The position numbers and the translations under genes were made by a program. 28,382 bases of DNA from Pseudomonadota bacterium (GTDB lineage Bacteria > Desulfobacterota > JADFVX01). Shown one piece after another: positions 1 through 7,544 of this stretch. How positions within the stretch are numbered: the stretch's first letter is position 1; the number at the start of each line of letters is the position of its first letter. Under the pieces are notes generated by a model that searched no databases, was not told the origin of the DNA, and saw nothing but the letters and a program-made list of their open reading frames with translations. Where the stretch lies: assembly GCA_015222755.1 (NCBI GenBank), contig JADFVX010000054.1, forward strand, positions 1 to 28,382. Reading direction: 5' to 3'.

Positions 1-579
1 AGGTCCGTTCTTTTCAATAATCTGTCTCTAGACCTGGATGAGGTCGATATCATACTCTCATCTACAGGGTCTCCCGTACATATAGTCAACGCGTCTCAGG
101 TAAAAGAGGCCCTGAAAAAGAGAAGAAACCGTCCCATGTTCTTTATAGACATCGCAGTTCCCAGAGATATTGATCCAGCCATAAATGATCTGGACAATGC
201 CTATCTCTATGACATAGACGACCTGCAAGGTGTCGTTGAGACGAACATAAAGGAGCGCGGGAAAGAGGCCGCTGCCGCCGAGGAGATCATAGGGGTAGAG
301 ATAGAACAATTCCACAAATGGCTTAGAACATTAGATGTTACTCCTACGATCGTCGCACTTCGCAATAAACTGGAAGAGATAAAAACCGCTGAGATTGAAC
401 GCTTATTGAATGGGCAGGAAGATCTTTCGGAAAAACAGAAAAAGGCAGTCGTCTCAGCGGCAAATGCTATGCTAAACAAGATACTCCACCTGCCCACATC
501 GAATCTCAAGAAAATGGCCGATACTGTAGAGGGTGATCTCTATATCGATTCAACAAGAAAACTATTTGATCTAGACTAA
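1..579 (+). CDS. hemA: Glutamyl-tRNA reductase, C-terminal part (gene starts before the window)
   Basis: This is the last 192 codons of glutamyl-tRNA reductase, which reduces glutamyl-tRNA to glutamate-1-semialdehyde with NADPH, the first committed step of C5-route tetrapyrrole synthesis in the cytoplasm. The frame is open from base 1. It shows the end of the NADPH-binding domain (STGSP, then FFIDIAVPRDIDP and the YDIDDL segment) and then the helical dimerisation domain (EIEQFHKWLRTLDVTPTI onward). The N-terminal catalytic domain with the active Cys lies outside the window. It is followed after 12 bases by hemC and hemD, the usual haem-gene order, which supports the call. An internal ATG at 136 is not a start, because the homology continues upstream of it. 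Confidence 0.95.
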   Translation, partial: RSVLFNNLSLDLDEVDIILSSTGSPVHIVNASQVKEALKKRRNRPMFFIDIAVPRDIDPAINDLDNAYLYDIDDLQGVVETNIKERGKEAAAAEEIIGVEIEQFHKWLRTLDVTPTIVALRNKLEEIKTAEIERLLNGQEDLSEKQKKAVVSAANAMLNKILHLPTSNLKKMADTVEGDLYIDSTRKLFDLD

Positions 580-591
580 GGAAGGTAAAAA

Positions 592-1536
592 ATGAAAAAG
601 GATAAATTAACTATTGCAACACGTGGAAGCATGCTTGCCCTCTGGCAGGCAAACCATATAAAGGACTGCATAGAAAAGGAGCATCCTGGCATCTCGGTAG
701 AGCTCCTTAAGATCAAGACAACGGGCGACATAATCCAGGATGTGCCTCTGGCCCAGGTCGGCGGAAAAGGCCTTTTTGTTAAAGAGATAGAAGAGGCCCT
801 TCTGGACGGACGGGCCGACCTTGCAGTGCACAGCCTCAAGGACGTACCAACTGAACTCCCTGACGGACTGGGACTTGCCCTAATAACAGAAAGGCAGGAT
901 GCCAGAGACGCCCTCATATCGCAGGGAAATAAATCACTTATGGACCTTCCTCATGGTGCAAAAATCGGTAGTTCATCCCTGAGAAGACAGTGTCAGCTCC
1001 TTAAAGTCCGTCCCGACCTGGACATCATATCTCTCCGTGGAAACCTCGACACAAGGTTAAAAAAAGTAGAAGAAACAAAGGAGTTCGATGCAATCATCCT
1101 TGCAGCGGCAGGCCTTAACCGTCTGGGCTGGGAGAAAAGAATATCAGAGTGCATAGAACCTGAAATAATGCTTCCGGCAATAGCTCAGGGAGCACTGGGA
1201 ATCGAAACACGCAACGACGACAAGGAAACAAACGGCCTGATTGCCTTCCTGAACCACCCTGAGAGCGCGGCTACCGTTACTGCAGAGAGGGCCCTGCTTA
1301 AACACCTTGAAGGCGGATGCCAGGTACCGATTGCCGCCTATGGCGAACTGGATGAAGACAGCCTGCGCCTTCGCGGCCTTGTGGGCAGCATAGACGGCAA
1401 GACCCTCATTACCGGGGAACTGAATGGCACCACCGCTACCGCAGAAGCACTGGGTATAGAGCTGGCTGAGCAACTCCTGGATAAAGGTGCCGGAGAGATC
1501 CTTGAAGAGGTCTACAAGATGGATCTGAAAAAATGA
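592..1536 (+). CDS. hemC: Hydroxymethylbilane synthase (porphobilinogen deaminase)
   Basis: This enzyme polymerises four porphobilinogen molecules into hydroxymethylbilane in the cytoplasm. The 314-residue length is normal for the family. Visible landmarks are the N-terminal ATRGSMLALWQ, the catalytic Asp84 in HSLKDVP, the substrate-binding stretch GSSSLRRQ near residue 126, LRGNLDTRL near 148, and the cofactor-attachment Cys243 in LEGGCQVPIAAY, which carries the dipyrromethane primer. All key residues are present. A GGAAGG ribosome-binding site sits just upstream of the ATG at 592. The gene follows hemA by 12 bases and overlaps hemD by an ATGA stop/start, so the three genes are probably translated from one message. 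Confidence 0.97.
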   Translation: MKKDKLTIATRGSMLALWQANHIKDCIEKEHPGISVELLKIKTTGDIIQDVPLAQVGGKGLFVKEIEEALLDGRADLAVHSLKDVPTELPDGLGLALITERQDARDALISQGNKSLMDLPHGAKIGSSSLRRQCQLLKVRPDLDIISLRGNLDTRLKKVEETKEFDAIILAAAGLNRLGWEKRISECIEPEIMLPAIAQGALGIETRNDDKETNGLIAFLNHPESAATVTAERALLKHLEGGCQVPIAAYGELDEDSLRLRGLVGSIDGKTLITGELNGTTATAEALGIELAEQLLDKGAGEILEEVYKMDLKK

Positions 1537-2294
1537 GAAAAAGGGTCCTTGTTACAAGGGCCTCAGGGCAGGCTGAAGTCTTTGCCCGCCAGCTTCAGGA
1601 CGCAGGTTTTGAAGCTGTAATCTTTCCAGTAATAGAATTCGTCCCACCGGAAGACTCTGAGCCGCTGGTCGAAGCGATCCATAATCTTGCTAGCTTCGAC
1701 TGGCTTTTATTCACCAGCTCAAACAGCGTAGCATTCTTTATTACCGCCCTTCTTAGAGAAGGAAAAACAGTCTCTGACCTTTCAGGGATAAAGATCTGTG
1801 CCGTAGGCCCAAAAACATCAGAGGCAACAAAAGAGGCTGGCATCACCATAGACCTTGTCCCTAAAAAATACCAGGCAGAGGGTGTGCTTGAGGCCTTCAG
1901 AGAAGTCGGTATCAATGATAAAAAAATCCTCTTCCCAAGAGCAAAAGAAGGGCGTGAAATACTGCCGAAGGGCTTGGATCGTATGGGAGCTGAAGTCAAT
2001 CTTGTGCCTGTTTACCGGACGATAAAACCTGAAGGAAAAGAAAAACAGCTTGAAGACATACTAAAAAAAGGGTTTGATATTATAAGCTTCACCAGCGGAT
2101 CGACGGTCAGGAACTTTATCGAAATACTGGGAGAGAAGAAGCAGCTGATCACAGGTACCCATATCGCCTGCATAAGTGATGTAACGGCAAAGGTGGCTGA
2201 AGAATACGGCCTTGAGGTAGGCATACTGCCTAAAAACAACACCACTGGTTCCATGCTTGAAGCAATCGGGGATTATTTTACTAAAACTTTCTGA
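1533..2294 (+). CDS. hemD: Uroporphyrinogen-III synthase
   Basis: This enzyme closes hydroxymethylbilane with inversion of ring D to give uroporphyrinogen III, the branch point to haem, sirohaem and cobalamin. The 253-residue protein has the two-lobe HemD pattern: an N-terminal VLVTRASGQAEVFARQL, the first-lobe segment LLFTSSNSVAFF, KICAVGPKTSEATKEAG, and the second-lobe FTSGSTVRNF and IACISDVTAKVAEEYGL. It is a stand-alone HemD. It is not fused to a uroporphyrinogen methyltransferase (CobA), a fusion I recall from some anaerobic lineages. The start overlaps the hemC stop (ATGA). It ends the haem block here, and the sequence beyond it is AT-rich and not haem-related. Confidence 0.93.
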   Translation: MRKRVLVTRASGQAEVFARQLQDAGFEAVIFPVIEFVPPEDSEPLVEAIHNLASFDWLLFTSSNSVAFFITALLREGKTVSDLSGIKICAVGPKTSEATKEAGITIDLVPKKYQAEGVLEAFREVGINDKKILFPRAKEGREILPKGLDRMGAEVNLVPVYRTIKPEGKEKQLEDILKKGFDIISFTSGSTVRNFIEILGEKKQLITGTHIACISDVTAKVAEEYGLEVGILPKNNTTGSMLEAIGDYFTKTF

Positions 2295-2475
2295 TTCAAC
2301 CCCCATACCTAAACCAACACCAAGCTTCGCTACGGAGTGATTTATTAGACGCTGTTTAGTTGCAGGTGAATTGCTCAATAAAATGCGGGTTTTACTTTTT
2401 GTGGGATTATCAAAAAATATTATCTGACTGCATGGAACAATAGAGATTATCACGATTAATCGAGGAGATTTTTTA

Positions 2476-2922
2476 ATGCCAGCAAAAGAAATAAACTCTT
2501 CAGGAGATGCCTATAAGCAGACATTGGCATTTGAAACTTTATTAAAGGCCTGTCAGTTAAAAAAACAGGGAGATTACAATCAGGCTTTTATAGAAGGAGT
2601 TTCATCCCTCGAATTGGCAATCAGTGAGCATTGCAAAGAATCCCTTGATTTACCAAAAGGATTAAAAGAAGAGATGGAAAGATTTTGGCACTTGCCTACT
2701 TATTCTCAATTAGTAGCCATATCATCTTCAATGGAGAATTTACCTTATGATGATGTCAGCATGGCTATCGAGGCAATTGAAATCAGCAATAAAATTATAG
2801 ATGAAGGTTTAGATCTCACTTTTGATTTTGAGTTGAAGAAAAAATTGGATGCACTATTCTCAATAACATCAAAATTACTTTCTGACAAGCCAATCAACTT
2901 GGATAACTTGGTCCATTCCTAA
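2476..2922 (+). CDS. Small helical protein resembling the HEPN fold, motif degraded
   Basis: I do not recognise this 148-residue protein by name. It is predicted to be all helix, with no signal peptide or membrane segment. The layout recalls HEPN-type helical bundles: an N-terminal GDYNQAFIEGVSSLELAI helix, a central LPTYSQLVAISSSMENLP segment, and AIEISNKIIDEGL where active HEPN RNases have a run like RN(x4)H. Here the Arg is Ser and the His is Asp, so an RNase active site is not apparent. The start is supported by a strong GAGGAG ribosome-binding site at about 2462-2467. The gene stands alone between hemD and a U32 protein in an AT-rich stretch and has no evident toxin or antitoxin partner. 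The fold assignment is tentative. Confidence 0.6.
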   Translation: MPAKEINSSGDAYKQTLAFETLLKACQLKKQGDYNQAFIEGVSSLELAISEHCKESLDLPKGLKEEMERFWHLPTYSQLVAISSSMENLPYDDVSMAIEAIEISNKIIDEGLDLTFDFELKKKLDALFSITSKLLSDKPINLDNLVHS

Positions 2923-2923
2923 A

Positions 2924-2998
2924 CGTGAGAAAAACGTTATAGCCCTGTAGGGTGCTCGGTGCCCACCACATATCTTTAGGATAACAGGGCAGCTCACG
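2924..2998. repeat. Imperfect inverted repeat downstream of the HEPN-like gene
   Basis: Two pairs of arms nest in the same order: CGTGAG (2924-2929) pairs with CTCACG (2993-2998), and AGCCCTGT (2941-2948) pairs with ACAGGGC (2984-2990). The inner loop contains GGGTGCTCGGTGCCC. The RNA or DNA could fold into a long stem. There is no T-run directly after it, so it is not a classical terminator. It looks like a dispersed intergenic repeat, but only one copy is in the window. Confidence 0.45.
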
Positions 2999-3132
2999 AT
3001 TATAATCTTTGCTGCCCTCTTTCTTCCTGTAATTATCAAAAGAATCCCCATTACAAACTAGTAGCTTTCTATTGGCAATCTGCAATCAACTACTTGGAAA
3101 AGGATTTTTTATGTCACCGACTTCAAATAGCT

Positions 3133-3138
3133 TATAAT
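3133..3138 (+). promoter_or_regulatory. Candidate -10 box for the U32 gene
   Basis: A perfect TATAAT lies 7 bases before the ATG at 3146. The -35 region at the expected distance is poor (around TTATGT). No ribosome-binding site is visible between the box and the ATG, so transcription would begin at or next to the start codon, giving a leaderless message if the box is used. Confidence 0.35.
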
Positions 3139-3145
3139 TAATCCT

Positions 3146-5389
3146 ATGAAAAGAACAATTGAATTACTGGCGCCAGGTGGAGATATTGACTCTATCAAAG
3201 CTGCAATTGCAGCAGGGGCGGATGCTATATACTGTGGTCTGGATAAATTTAATGCTAGAAACCGGGCAGCAAATATAACTTTTGAAGATTTAAATGGGAT
3301 TTTAAGGCTTGCTCATAAAAATAATTGCGAGGTTTTTCTATGCCTTAATATAATTATTCTAGAAAGTGAAATCCCGGCCCTTATAAAATTACTGAATAAA
3401 TTAGTTAACACTAAGATCGATGGAGTAATTGTTCAGGATTTAGGATTATTTCATCTATTATCTAAATATTTTAAAGGTCTTAAAATACATGCATCTACTC
3501 AGCTTAATACTCATAATGGGGGTCAGATAAATTTTTTAAATAAACTGGCTGCTACTCGGGTTAATCTGGCAAGAGAGTTAAATATTAATGAGATAAAAAC
3601 CTTAACTTTACGTGGACATAAAAATAATATTTTAACTGAAGTATTTGTCCACGGCTCCTACTGTATCTCTTTTTCAGGCATTTGTTATATAAGTTCTGTT
3701 CATGGAGGGCAATCGGGAAATCGTGGCAGATGCAGTCAAGCATGTAGAGATCAATATCTAACTACTCCTGAAGGTAAAAATTTTCCCCTTAATCTTAAAG
3801 ATAATTCAGCATATTTTGATCTAAGGGAAATATCTGATTCAGGGGTTGCCTCAATAAAGATTGAGGGAAGAATAAAGAGCTTTGACTACGTATATACGGT
3901 GGTAAACAGCTGGAAGGAACAGATCCGCAGTTTTTATAATCAAAACAGACTAAATAATGACGATAGTGATCTTTATAAGGTGTTTAACCGGGGGTTTTCA
4001 AATTCCTATTTGAAGGGAGATATTAATAAAGATATGTTTATTGATTACCCCCGGGACAATTCAATCAGACAGTTTTCTGAAATCAACAATGATCCTACGA
4101 ATAGTAAATTGCTGAAAGACAAAATAGAATTTTATGAAGAAAAAGAAGAAATCATAACTAATGTTAGAAATAAAATCAAACAACTAAGCATAGCCAAGGC
4201 CCCTTTAACAATAAGCATTTCAGGACAACTCGGCATTCCTTTAAAAGTATCTGTTAAAACTCCAGACACTTCATTTGATGTGGTTTCTAAAATCAATCTT
4301 GCAAATGCCGGAAAACAGACCTTGAATCATGAGATGTTATTAGAAAGATTTAAGGCCTTAAACGATACGGAATATTACATTGAGCATCTGGAATCAGAAA
4401 AACTTGAAACCGGTCTTTTTATACCTTTTAAAGAGCTCACTTCAATAAAAAAAAGAATGTTATTTCTTCTGAATGGTTCAAAAGAATTTATTGAACCAAT
4501 TGATGTTCCCGCCTTAAAGAAACAAAGTACATTAAAAACCAAACCCACTCTTTCTCTCTTAATCTCTTCTCAAAAGGATTTATACCTTTGCAATGAGACC
4601 TCTGCAGATATCTATTTTCAACTTCCTGATTCTTTTAAAAATGAAGTTCCTGAGTTTATAGATCTTTTTGCAAAAAACAGGGAGTTAATCCCCTGGTTCC
4701 CGTCTGTTTTAATAGGAGAAGACTATCACGCTGCCGTAGCATTTCTTCAAGAGGTGCAAGCAGAACTTATTGTAACTAATAATACGGGAATAGCTTATGA
4801 AGCCTGTGAAAGAGGAATCGACTGGATAGCAGGGCCCTACTTTAATATTGTTAATTCCTTTAGCCTTTTATGTTTAAAAGAAAGATTCAACTGTTCCGGC
4901 GCATTTATTTCAAATGAGATCAGTAAAAATCAGATAAAGAATATTCGTAAACCTGAGGATTTCAAACTGTACTATAGCATCTATCACCCGATTGTATTAA
5001 TGACCAGCAGACAATGTTTTTTTCATCAGGTTACCGGGTGTGAGAAAGATAGAGTTGATGAGGAGTGTATTCAAGGGTGTAATAAATTTTCATCAATTAC
5101 AAACTTAAAAAACATCTCTTTTTTTATTGAAAAAACAAAGGGGAACTATAATCGTATCTATAATGATAGTAATTTCTTAAATACAGATATCATTACCGAT
5201 TTACCTGGTCTCTTTTCCGGCTTGTTCATTGATTTAAGAGATATAAAAACAGGAACTAAGATAGAGAGGGATAAATCCAGGATGATAAAACTTTTTGAAA
5301 ATCATCTAAATGGAAATCCTGATTCAACAAAAAAACTCAAACAAATCATTCATCCCTCAACTAGTACCCAGTATGAAAAAGGACTCTAA
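3146..5389 (+). CDS. U32-family protein of the RlhA (YdcP) type, probable RNA-hydroxylation enzyme
   Basis: This 747-residue protein belongs to the family historically called peptidase U32. Members such as RlhA and TrhP are now known to hydroxylate 23S rRNA or tRNA rather than cut proteins. The N-terminal domain (about 1-270) has LLAPGGDIDSIKAAI, GADAIYCGL, the VHGSYC to RCSQACRD block with Cys173, Cys180, Cys196 and Cys200, and IKIEGRIKSFDYVY, all matching U32 proteins and closest to RlhA in my reading. A second Cys group (624, 632, 641, 645; SRQCFFHQVTGC) lies near the C-terminus and could hold another metal cluster. The middle region matches the inserted domain of longer family members. 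The gene is AT-rich and stands alone. There is no good ribosome-binding site. Whether the substrate is rRNA or tRNA is not known. Confidence 0.85.
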   Translation: MKRTIELLAPGGDIDSIKAAIAAGADAIYCGLDKFNARNRAANITFEDLNGILRLAHKNNCEVFLCLNIIILESEIPALIKLLNKLVNTKIDGVIVQDLGLFHLLSKYFKGLKIHASTQLNTHNGGQINFLNKLAATRVNLARELNINEIKTLTLRGHKNNILTEVFVHGSYCISFSGICYISSVHGGQSGNRGRCSQACRDQYLTTPEGKNFPLNLKDNSAYFDLREISDSGVASIKIEGRIKSFDYVYTVVNSWKEQIRSFYNQNRLNNDDSDLYKVFNRGFSNSYLKGDINKDMFIDYPRDNSIRQFSEINNDPTNSKLLKDKIEFYEEKEEIITNVRNKIKQLSIAKAPLTISISGQLGIPLKVSVKTPDTSFDVVSKINLANAGKQTLNHEMLLERFKALNDTEYYIEHLESEKLETGLFIPFKELTSIKKRMLFLLNGSKEFIEPIDVPALKKQSTLKTKPTLSLLISSQKDLYLCNETSADIYFQLPDSFKNEVPEFIDLFAKNRELIPWFPSVLIGEDYHAAVAFLQEVQAELIVTNNTGIAYEACERGIDWIAGPYFNIVNSFSLLCLKERFNCSGAFISNEISKNQIKNIRKPEDFKLYYSIYHPIVLMTSRQCFFHQVTGCEKDRVDEECIQGCNKFSSITNLKNISFFIEKTKGNYNRIYNDSNFLNTDIITDLPGLFSGLFIDLRDIKTGTKIERDKSRMIKLFENHLNGNPDSTKKLKQIIHPSTSTQYEKGL

Positions 5390-5395
5390 CAAAAC

Positions 5396-5632
5396 TCATA
5401 TATATCTGGACATAATCTCTACATTCTTACTGAGGGCCTTGTCTATAACGGAGGGAATAAATTTGTTGAGAAAAACAAAGAATTTCTCCGGCCATCCTAT
5501 GTATAGTTCCCGCTTTTCATCCTCAATAGCTCCCACAATAATCCGTGCGACATTTTCCGGCTCGTCCAGGTTCATGCCTGTCTCTTTTGCCATCTCCAGA
5601 AAGGTTTCCGACTGGGAGGTCTTTGTCCCCTC
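5396..5632 (-). pseudogene. Remnant: C-terminal tail of a short-chain dehydrogenase (SDR)
   Basis: On the minus strand, roughly 78 codons read as the C-terminal tail of a short-chain dehydrogenase/reductase: MAKETGMNLDEPENVA, then GAIEDEKRELYIGWPEKFF, then a membrane-leaning LNKFIPSVIDKAL. The Rossmann nucleotide-binding motif and the catalytic Ser-Tyr-Lys region are missing, so this cannot be an active enzyme. Homology fades upstream of about 5632, although the frame stays open to about 5704 through sequence belonging to a different, opposite-strand gene fragment. The stop is only 7 bases from the end of the U32 gene. It appears to be a deletion or rearrangement scar. Confidence 0.65.
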
Positions 5633-5642
5633 TACAATGGAT

Positions 5643-5924
5643 ATGCTGGGACAACTGTGGCACAACAGCTTTCGCTGCATACCGAGAAACACGGATATTG
5701 TCATAACTGCAGGCGGGAAGTATATGTACTGCTACAACGATATAACCCATAAGCATACACTGGGATCTATTTCCGAAATGAGCATAAGAAAGGCCATTGA
5801 AAGCAGAGAAAAAACAGGGCCAATACCGGAGATATGCGACACCTGCAACATGCGTGAGCGCTACAAGGCAGGTGAATTTTTAAAGGTAATGGCTAAACAT
5901 ATTAAGAACAAGATGCTTGGTTAA
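5643..5924 (+). pseudogene. Remnant: SPASM-domain tail of a radical SAM protein
   Basis: The plus-strand frame ending at 5924 reads as the C-terminal SPASM domain of a radical SAM enzyme. It shows RCIPRNTDIVITAGG, then KYMYCYNDITHKHTLGSI, a SIRKAIES helix, and CDTCNMRERYKAGEF, which together give the spaced Cys ligands of an auxiliary iron-sulfur cluster. The radical SAM barrel with its CxxxCxxC motif is absent. The reading frame continues further 5', but there it is simply the antisense of the SDR remnant. A chance ATG at 5643 could start a short product, but no ribosome-binding site supports it. The lipoprotein gene begins in the stop codon (TAATG), so the fragment once probably preceded it in an operon. 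Confidence 0.6.
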
Positions 5925-6466
5925 TGAAAAGAAATATAAAATATAAATCTTTAGCATTATTTATATGCTTTAATATTTTCCTTATTACTGGCTGTAGTTA
6001 TCGCTCAAAAGCGATAAGGGAAGCTGTAATGAGTAAAGACATGTCAATAACTTTTCTGTCAGACTTTGGGCTTATAGAAATCATTGCTGGTGACAAAAAC
6101 AAGAGAACATATATATGGGACAGCAAAAAAGTAAAAGTCCGTCTAATCCCAAGAAAGGAAATATGGTACGGCAAATTTGGTTTATATCACCCCGCCGTTC
6201 GCCCACCGCATAAGGGCGTAGTACATATGGTGGTCGAGGAAGCACAACTGCATTACAATTCAATAAATGATGCAATTAAAAAATTAGGCATCAACGATTA
6301 TATTTATTCTAAGGATGGCTTATTATTGTTTTTTAAAAGAACAACAAGTGGTGATGGGAAATCTTTTGTAGATATTTCAGTGTATCAAATTTATATTAAT
6401 GGCAAAAAACCTTCCAATCTACCTGGAAGCCAAGACTCCAAAATAAAAATTCACATTAACAAATAA
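5924..6466 (+). CDS. Small lipoprotein of unknown function
   Basis: This 180-residue protein has a lipoprotein signal: basic MKRNIKYK, a hydrophobic stretch LALFICFNIFL, and the lipobox LITGC with Cys24 as the lipidated residue. The mature part is soluble, rich in Lys and Ile, and has no motif that I recognise. Features include an RTYIWDSKKVKVRL stretch, PAVRPPHKGVVHMVVEE, and a C-terminal run of beta-like segments. The start codon overlaps the stop of the SPASM remnant (TAATG). A hairpin with a T-run follows about 57 bases after the stop. AT-rich base use matches the neighbouring accessory genes rather than the core operons. Confidence 0.75.
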   Translation: MKRNIKYKSLALFICFNIFLITGCSYRSKAIREAVMSKDMSITFLSDFGLIEIIAGDKNKRTYIWDSKKVKVRLIPRKEIWYGKFGLYHPAVRPPHKGVVHMVVEEAQLHYNSINDAIKKLGINDYIYSKDGLLLFFKRTTSGDGKSFVDISVYQIYINGKKPSNLPGSQDSKIKIHINK

Positions 6467-6494
6467 TAACCCATTGGAGTGCGTAGTAAAGAAT

Positions 6495-6772
6495 CCACGC
6501 CCAAAGGACGTGGCTTTGCTTTGGCCCTAAAAGGGCCTGTTTTTCCTTCCCTTTAAAACGTAGCCGAGTATAGCAGTTGCATGAGGAGGAAGGGCACAAA
6601 CTGTCTGAGAGAAGCGAGTTTTTGTGACCGCCTCAGGCAACTGCGTAACGAGGGAAGCCAAGGGCCAAGTTTTTGGGCGGCCTTTCTTTTGCTTCTTATT
6701 CTTTGGCCGCCAAAGAAAAGAAGAATTCTTATGGCATAGCCGATTAACTCTAACCCCGCCCAGAGGACGGGG
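6495..6772. repeat. Composite palindromic repeat block filling the 6467-6833 gap
   Basis: This gene-free stretch is packed with inverted repeats. CTTCCCT (6546-6552) pairs with AGGGAAG (6651-6657), and inside it GCAGTTGC (6573-6580) pairs with GCAACTGC (6637-6644). Further in, TGAGG pairs with CCTCA and CACAAACT with AGTTTTTGTG, giving one long imperfect cruciform. To the right is the perfect hairpin TTCTTTGG-CCG-CCAAAGAA (6699-6717), with an alternative pairing GGCGGCC (6676-6682) to GGCCGCC (6705-6711). Two look-alike hairpins sit at the edges: CCACGCCCAAAGGACGTGG (6495-6513) and CCCCGCCCAGAGGACGGGG (6754-6772). No protein frame is convincing. It resembles the dispersed non-coding repeats common in environmental bacteria. 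Confidence 0.6.
6523..6544 (+). terminator. Rho-independent terminator after the lipoprotein gene
   Basis: The stem GGCCCT (6523-6528) pairs with AGGGCC (6532-6537) around an AAA loop and is followed by TGTTTTT. The position, 57 bases after the lipoprotein stop and on the same strand, fits a terminator. A second hairpin, CCACG/CGTGG (6495-6513), lies just before it. Confidence 0.6.
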
Positions 6773-6805
6773 ATTTATATGACTTATTAAAAATTATCTA
6801 CCAAT

Positions 6806-6851
6806 AAAAAAAGCCAGCTCACCTTACAGATATCTAATGCCCTTGGTGAGC
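6806..6851 (-). terminator. Probable terminator overlapping the end of the UreH-like gene
   Basis: Reading the minus strand, GCTCACC (6851-6845) pairs with GGTGAGC (6823-6817) across a 21-base loop that includes the stop codon. After four bases a run of seven T follows (6812-6806). It would end the four-gene minus-strand operon. The loop is longer than usual, although an inner AGATATCT palindrome could shorten it. Confidence 0.45.
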
Positions 6852-7544
6852 ATCTTCCATATGTGTCATTCCTGAAGATTCCGGCGCATGCCCTGCCGGA
6901 TCATGATCATGAATATTTAAGCTTCCCCGCAGGGCCGTAAATAGGCCGAAGATTATAAGCAACAAGGCAGCTGCTTTGAGCCACTTCCCCTTCGCCCTTG
7001 GCGAGAGCCTTTGAAGCAGGGAGGTAAAGAGGGTAAAGGCAGGCAGGGTGCCGAGGCCGAAAGCGGCCATTACTGCCGTACTGCCGGCGGGGCTGGCCTC
7101 ACTGAGCGCCAGTGCCAGCGCGGCGTATACCATACCACAGGGGAGAAGGCCGTTGAAGAGGCCTACAAGGAGGGGTGCATAAAAGGACTTTCCCTCAGCT
7201 GCCTGCCTGAGCAGCTTGCCGGGAAGCCGCACAGATGAAAGAGGCCCCCATCTCTCTTTAAGCCATCCGCCCAGCTGTAGTCCGAAGTACACCATCACCA
7301 GCCCGGCAAGGAGGCTTAAGCTCCGCTGCAAGGTTATCAGCTTGGCGCTCTGCGCCACAAGGTGACCCAGCAGACCTGCCGCAAGACCCAGCAGTGAATA
7401 AGTGATAATCCGGCCAAGGTGATAGAATGGCATCACCCGCCCTTTCCCGCCTATACAGAGCGCCCCGGCGATGCCGCCGCACATCCCCACGCAGTGTATG
7501 CTTCCGCTAAGACCTATCAGGAATGCTACAACAATATTACTCAT
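6834..7544 (-). CDS. UreH/TauE-SafE-type membrane protein (DsbD_2-like) with His-rich tail
   Basis: This 236-residue inner-membrane protein has about six hydrophobic segments. It carries the family's paired motifs: GSIHCVGMCGG (Cys18, Cys22) in the first segment and NGLLPCGMVY (Cys136) in the fourth. These are typical of the UreH/DsbD_2 group of the sulfite exporter/TauE superfamily, whose members are tied to metal or thiol transport and to cytochrome oxidase or c-type cytochrome assembly. Residues 212-236 hold six His (HDHDPAGHAP, MTHMEDAHQGH), a likely metal-binding tail. The start overlaps the end of the glycosylase gene by 8 bases. It is the last gene of its operon. Copper or nickel are plausible ligands, but the substrate cannot be read from sequence. 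Confidence 0.85.
   Translation of the reverse strand: MSNIVVAFLIGLSGSIHCVGMCGGIAGALCIGGKGRVMPFYHLGRIITYSLLGLAAGLLGHLVAQSAKLITLQRSLSLLAGLVMVYFGLQLGGWLKERWGPLSSVRLPGKLLRQAAEGKSFYAPLLVGLFNGLLPCGMVYAALALALSEASPAGSTAVMAAFGLGTLPAFTLFTSLLQRLSPRAKGKWLKAAALLLIIFGLFTALRGSLNIHDHDPAGHAPESSGMTHMEDAHQGH

Noticed and set aside
2341..2423. A promoter for the HEPN-like gene (TTTTAC ... TATTAT)
   Set aside because: The spacing is about 22 bases, too long for sigma-70. AT-rich DNA gives such matches by chance.
5310..5924. A 204-residue plus-strand open frame as one gene
   Set aside because: Its first two thirds are the antisense of the U32 end and the SDR remnant. Only the last part reads as a protein family (SPASM). 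It was annotated as a remnant instead.
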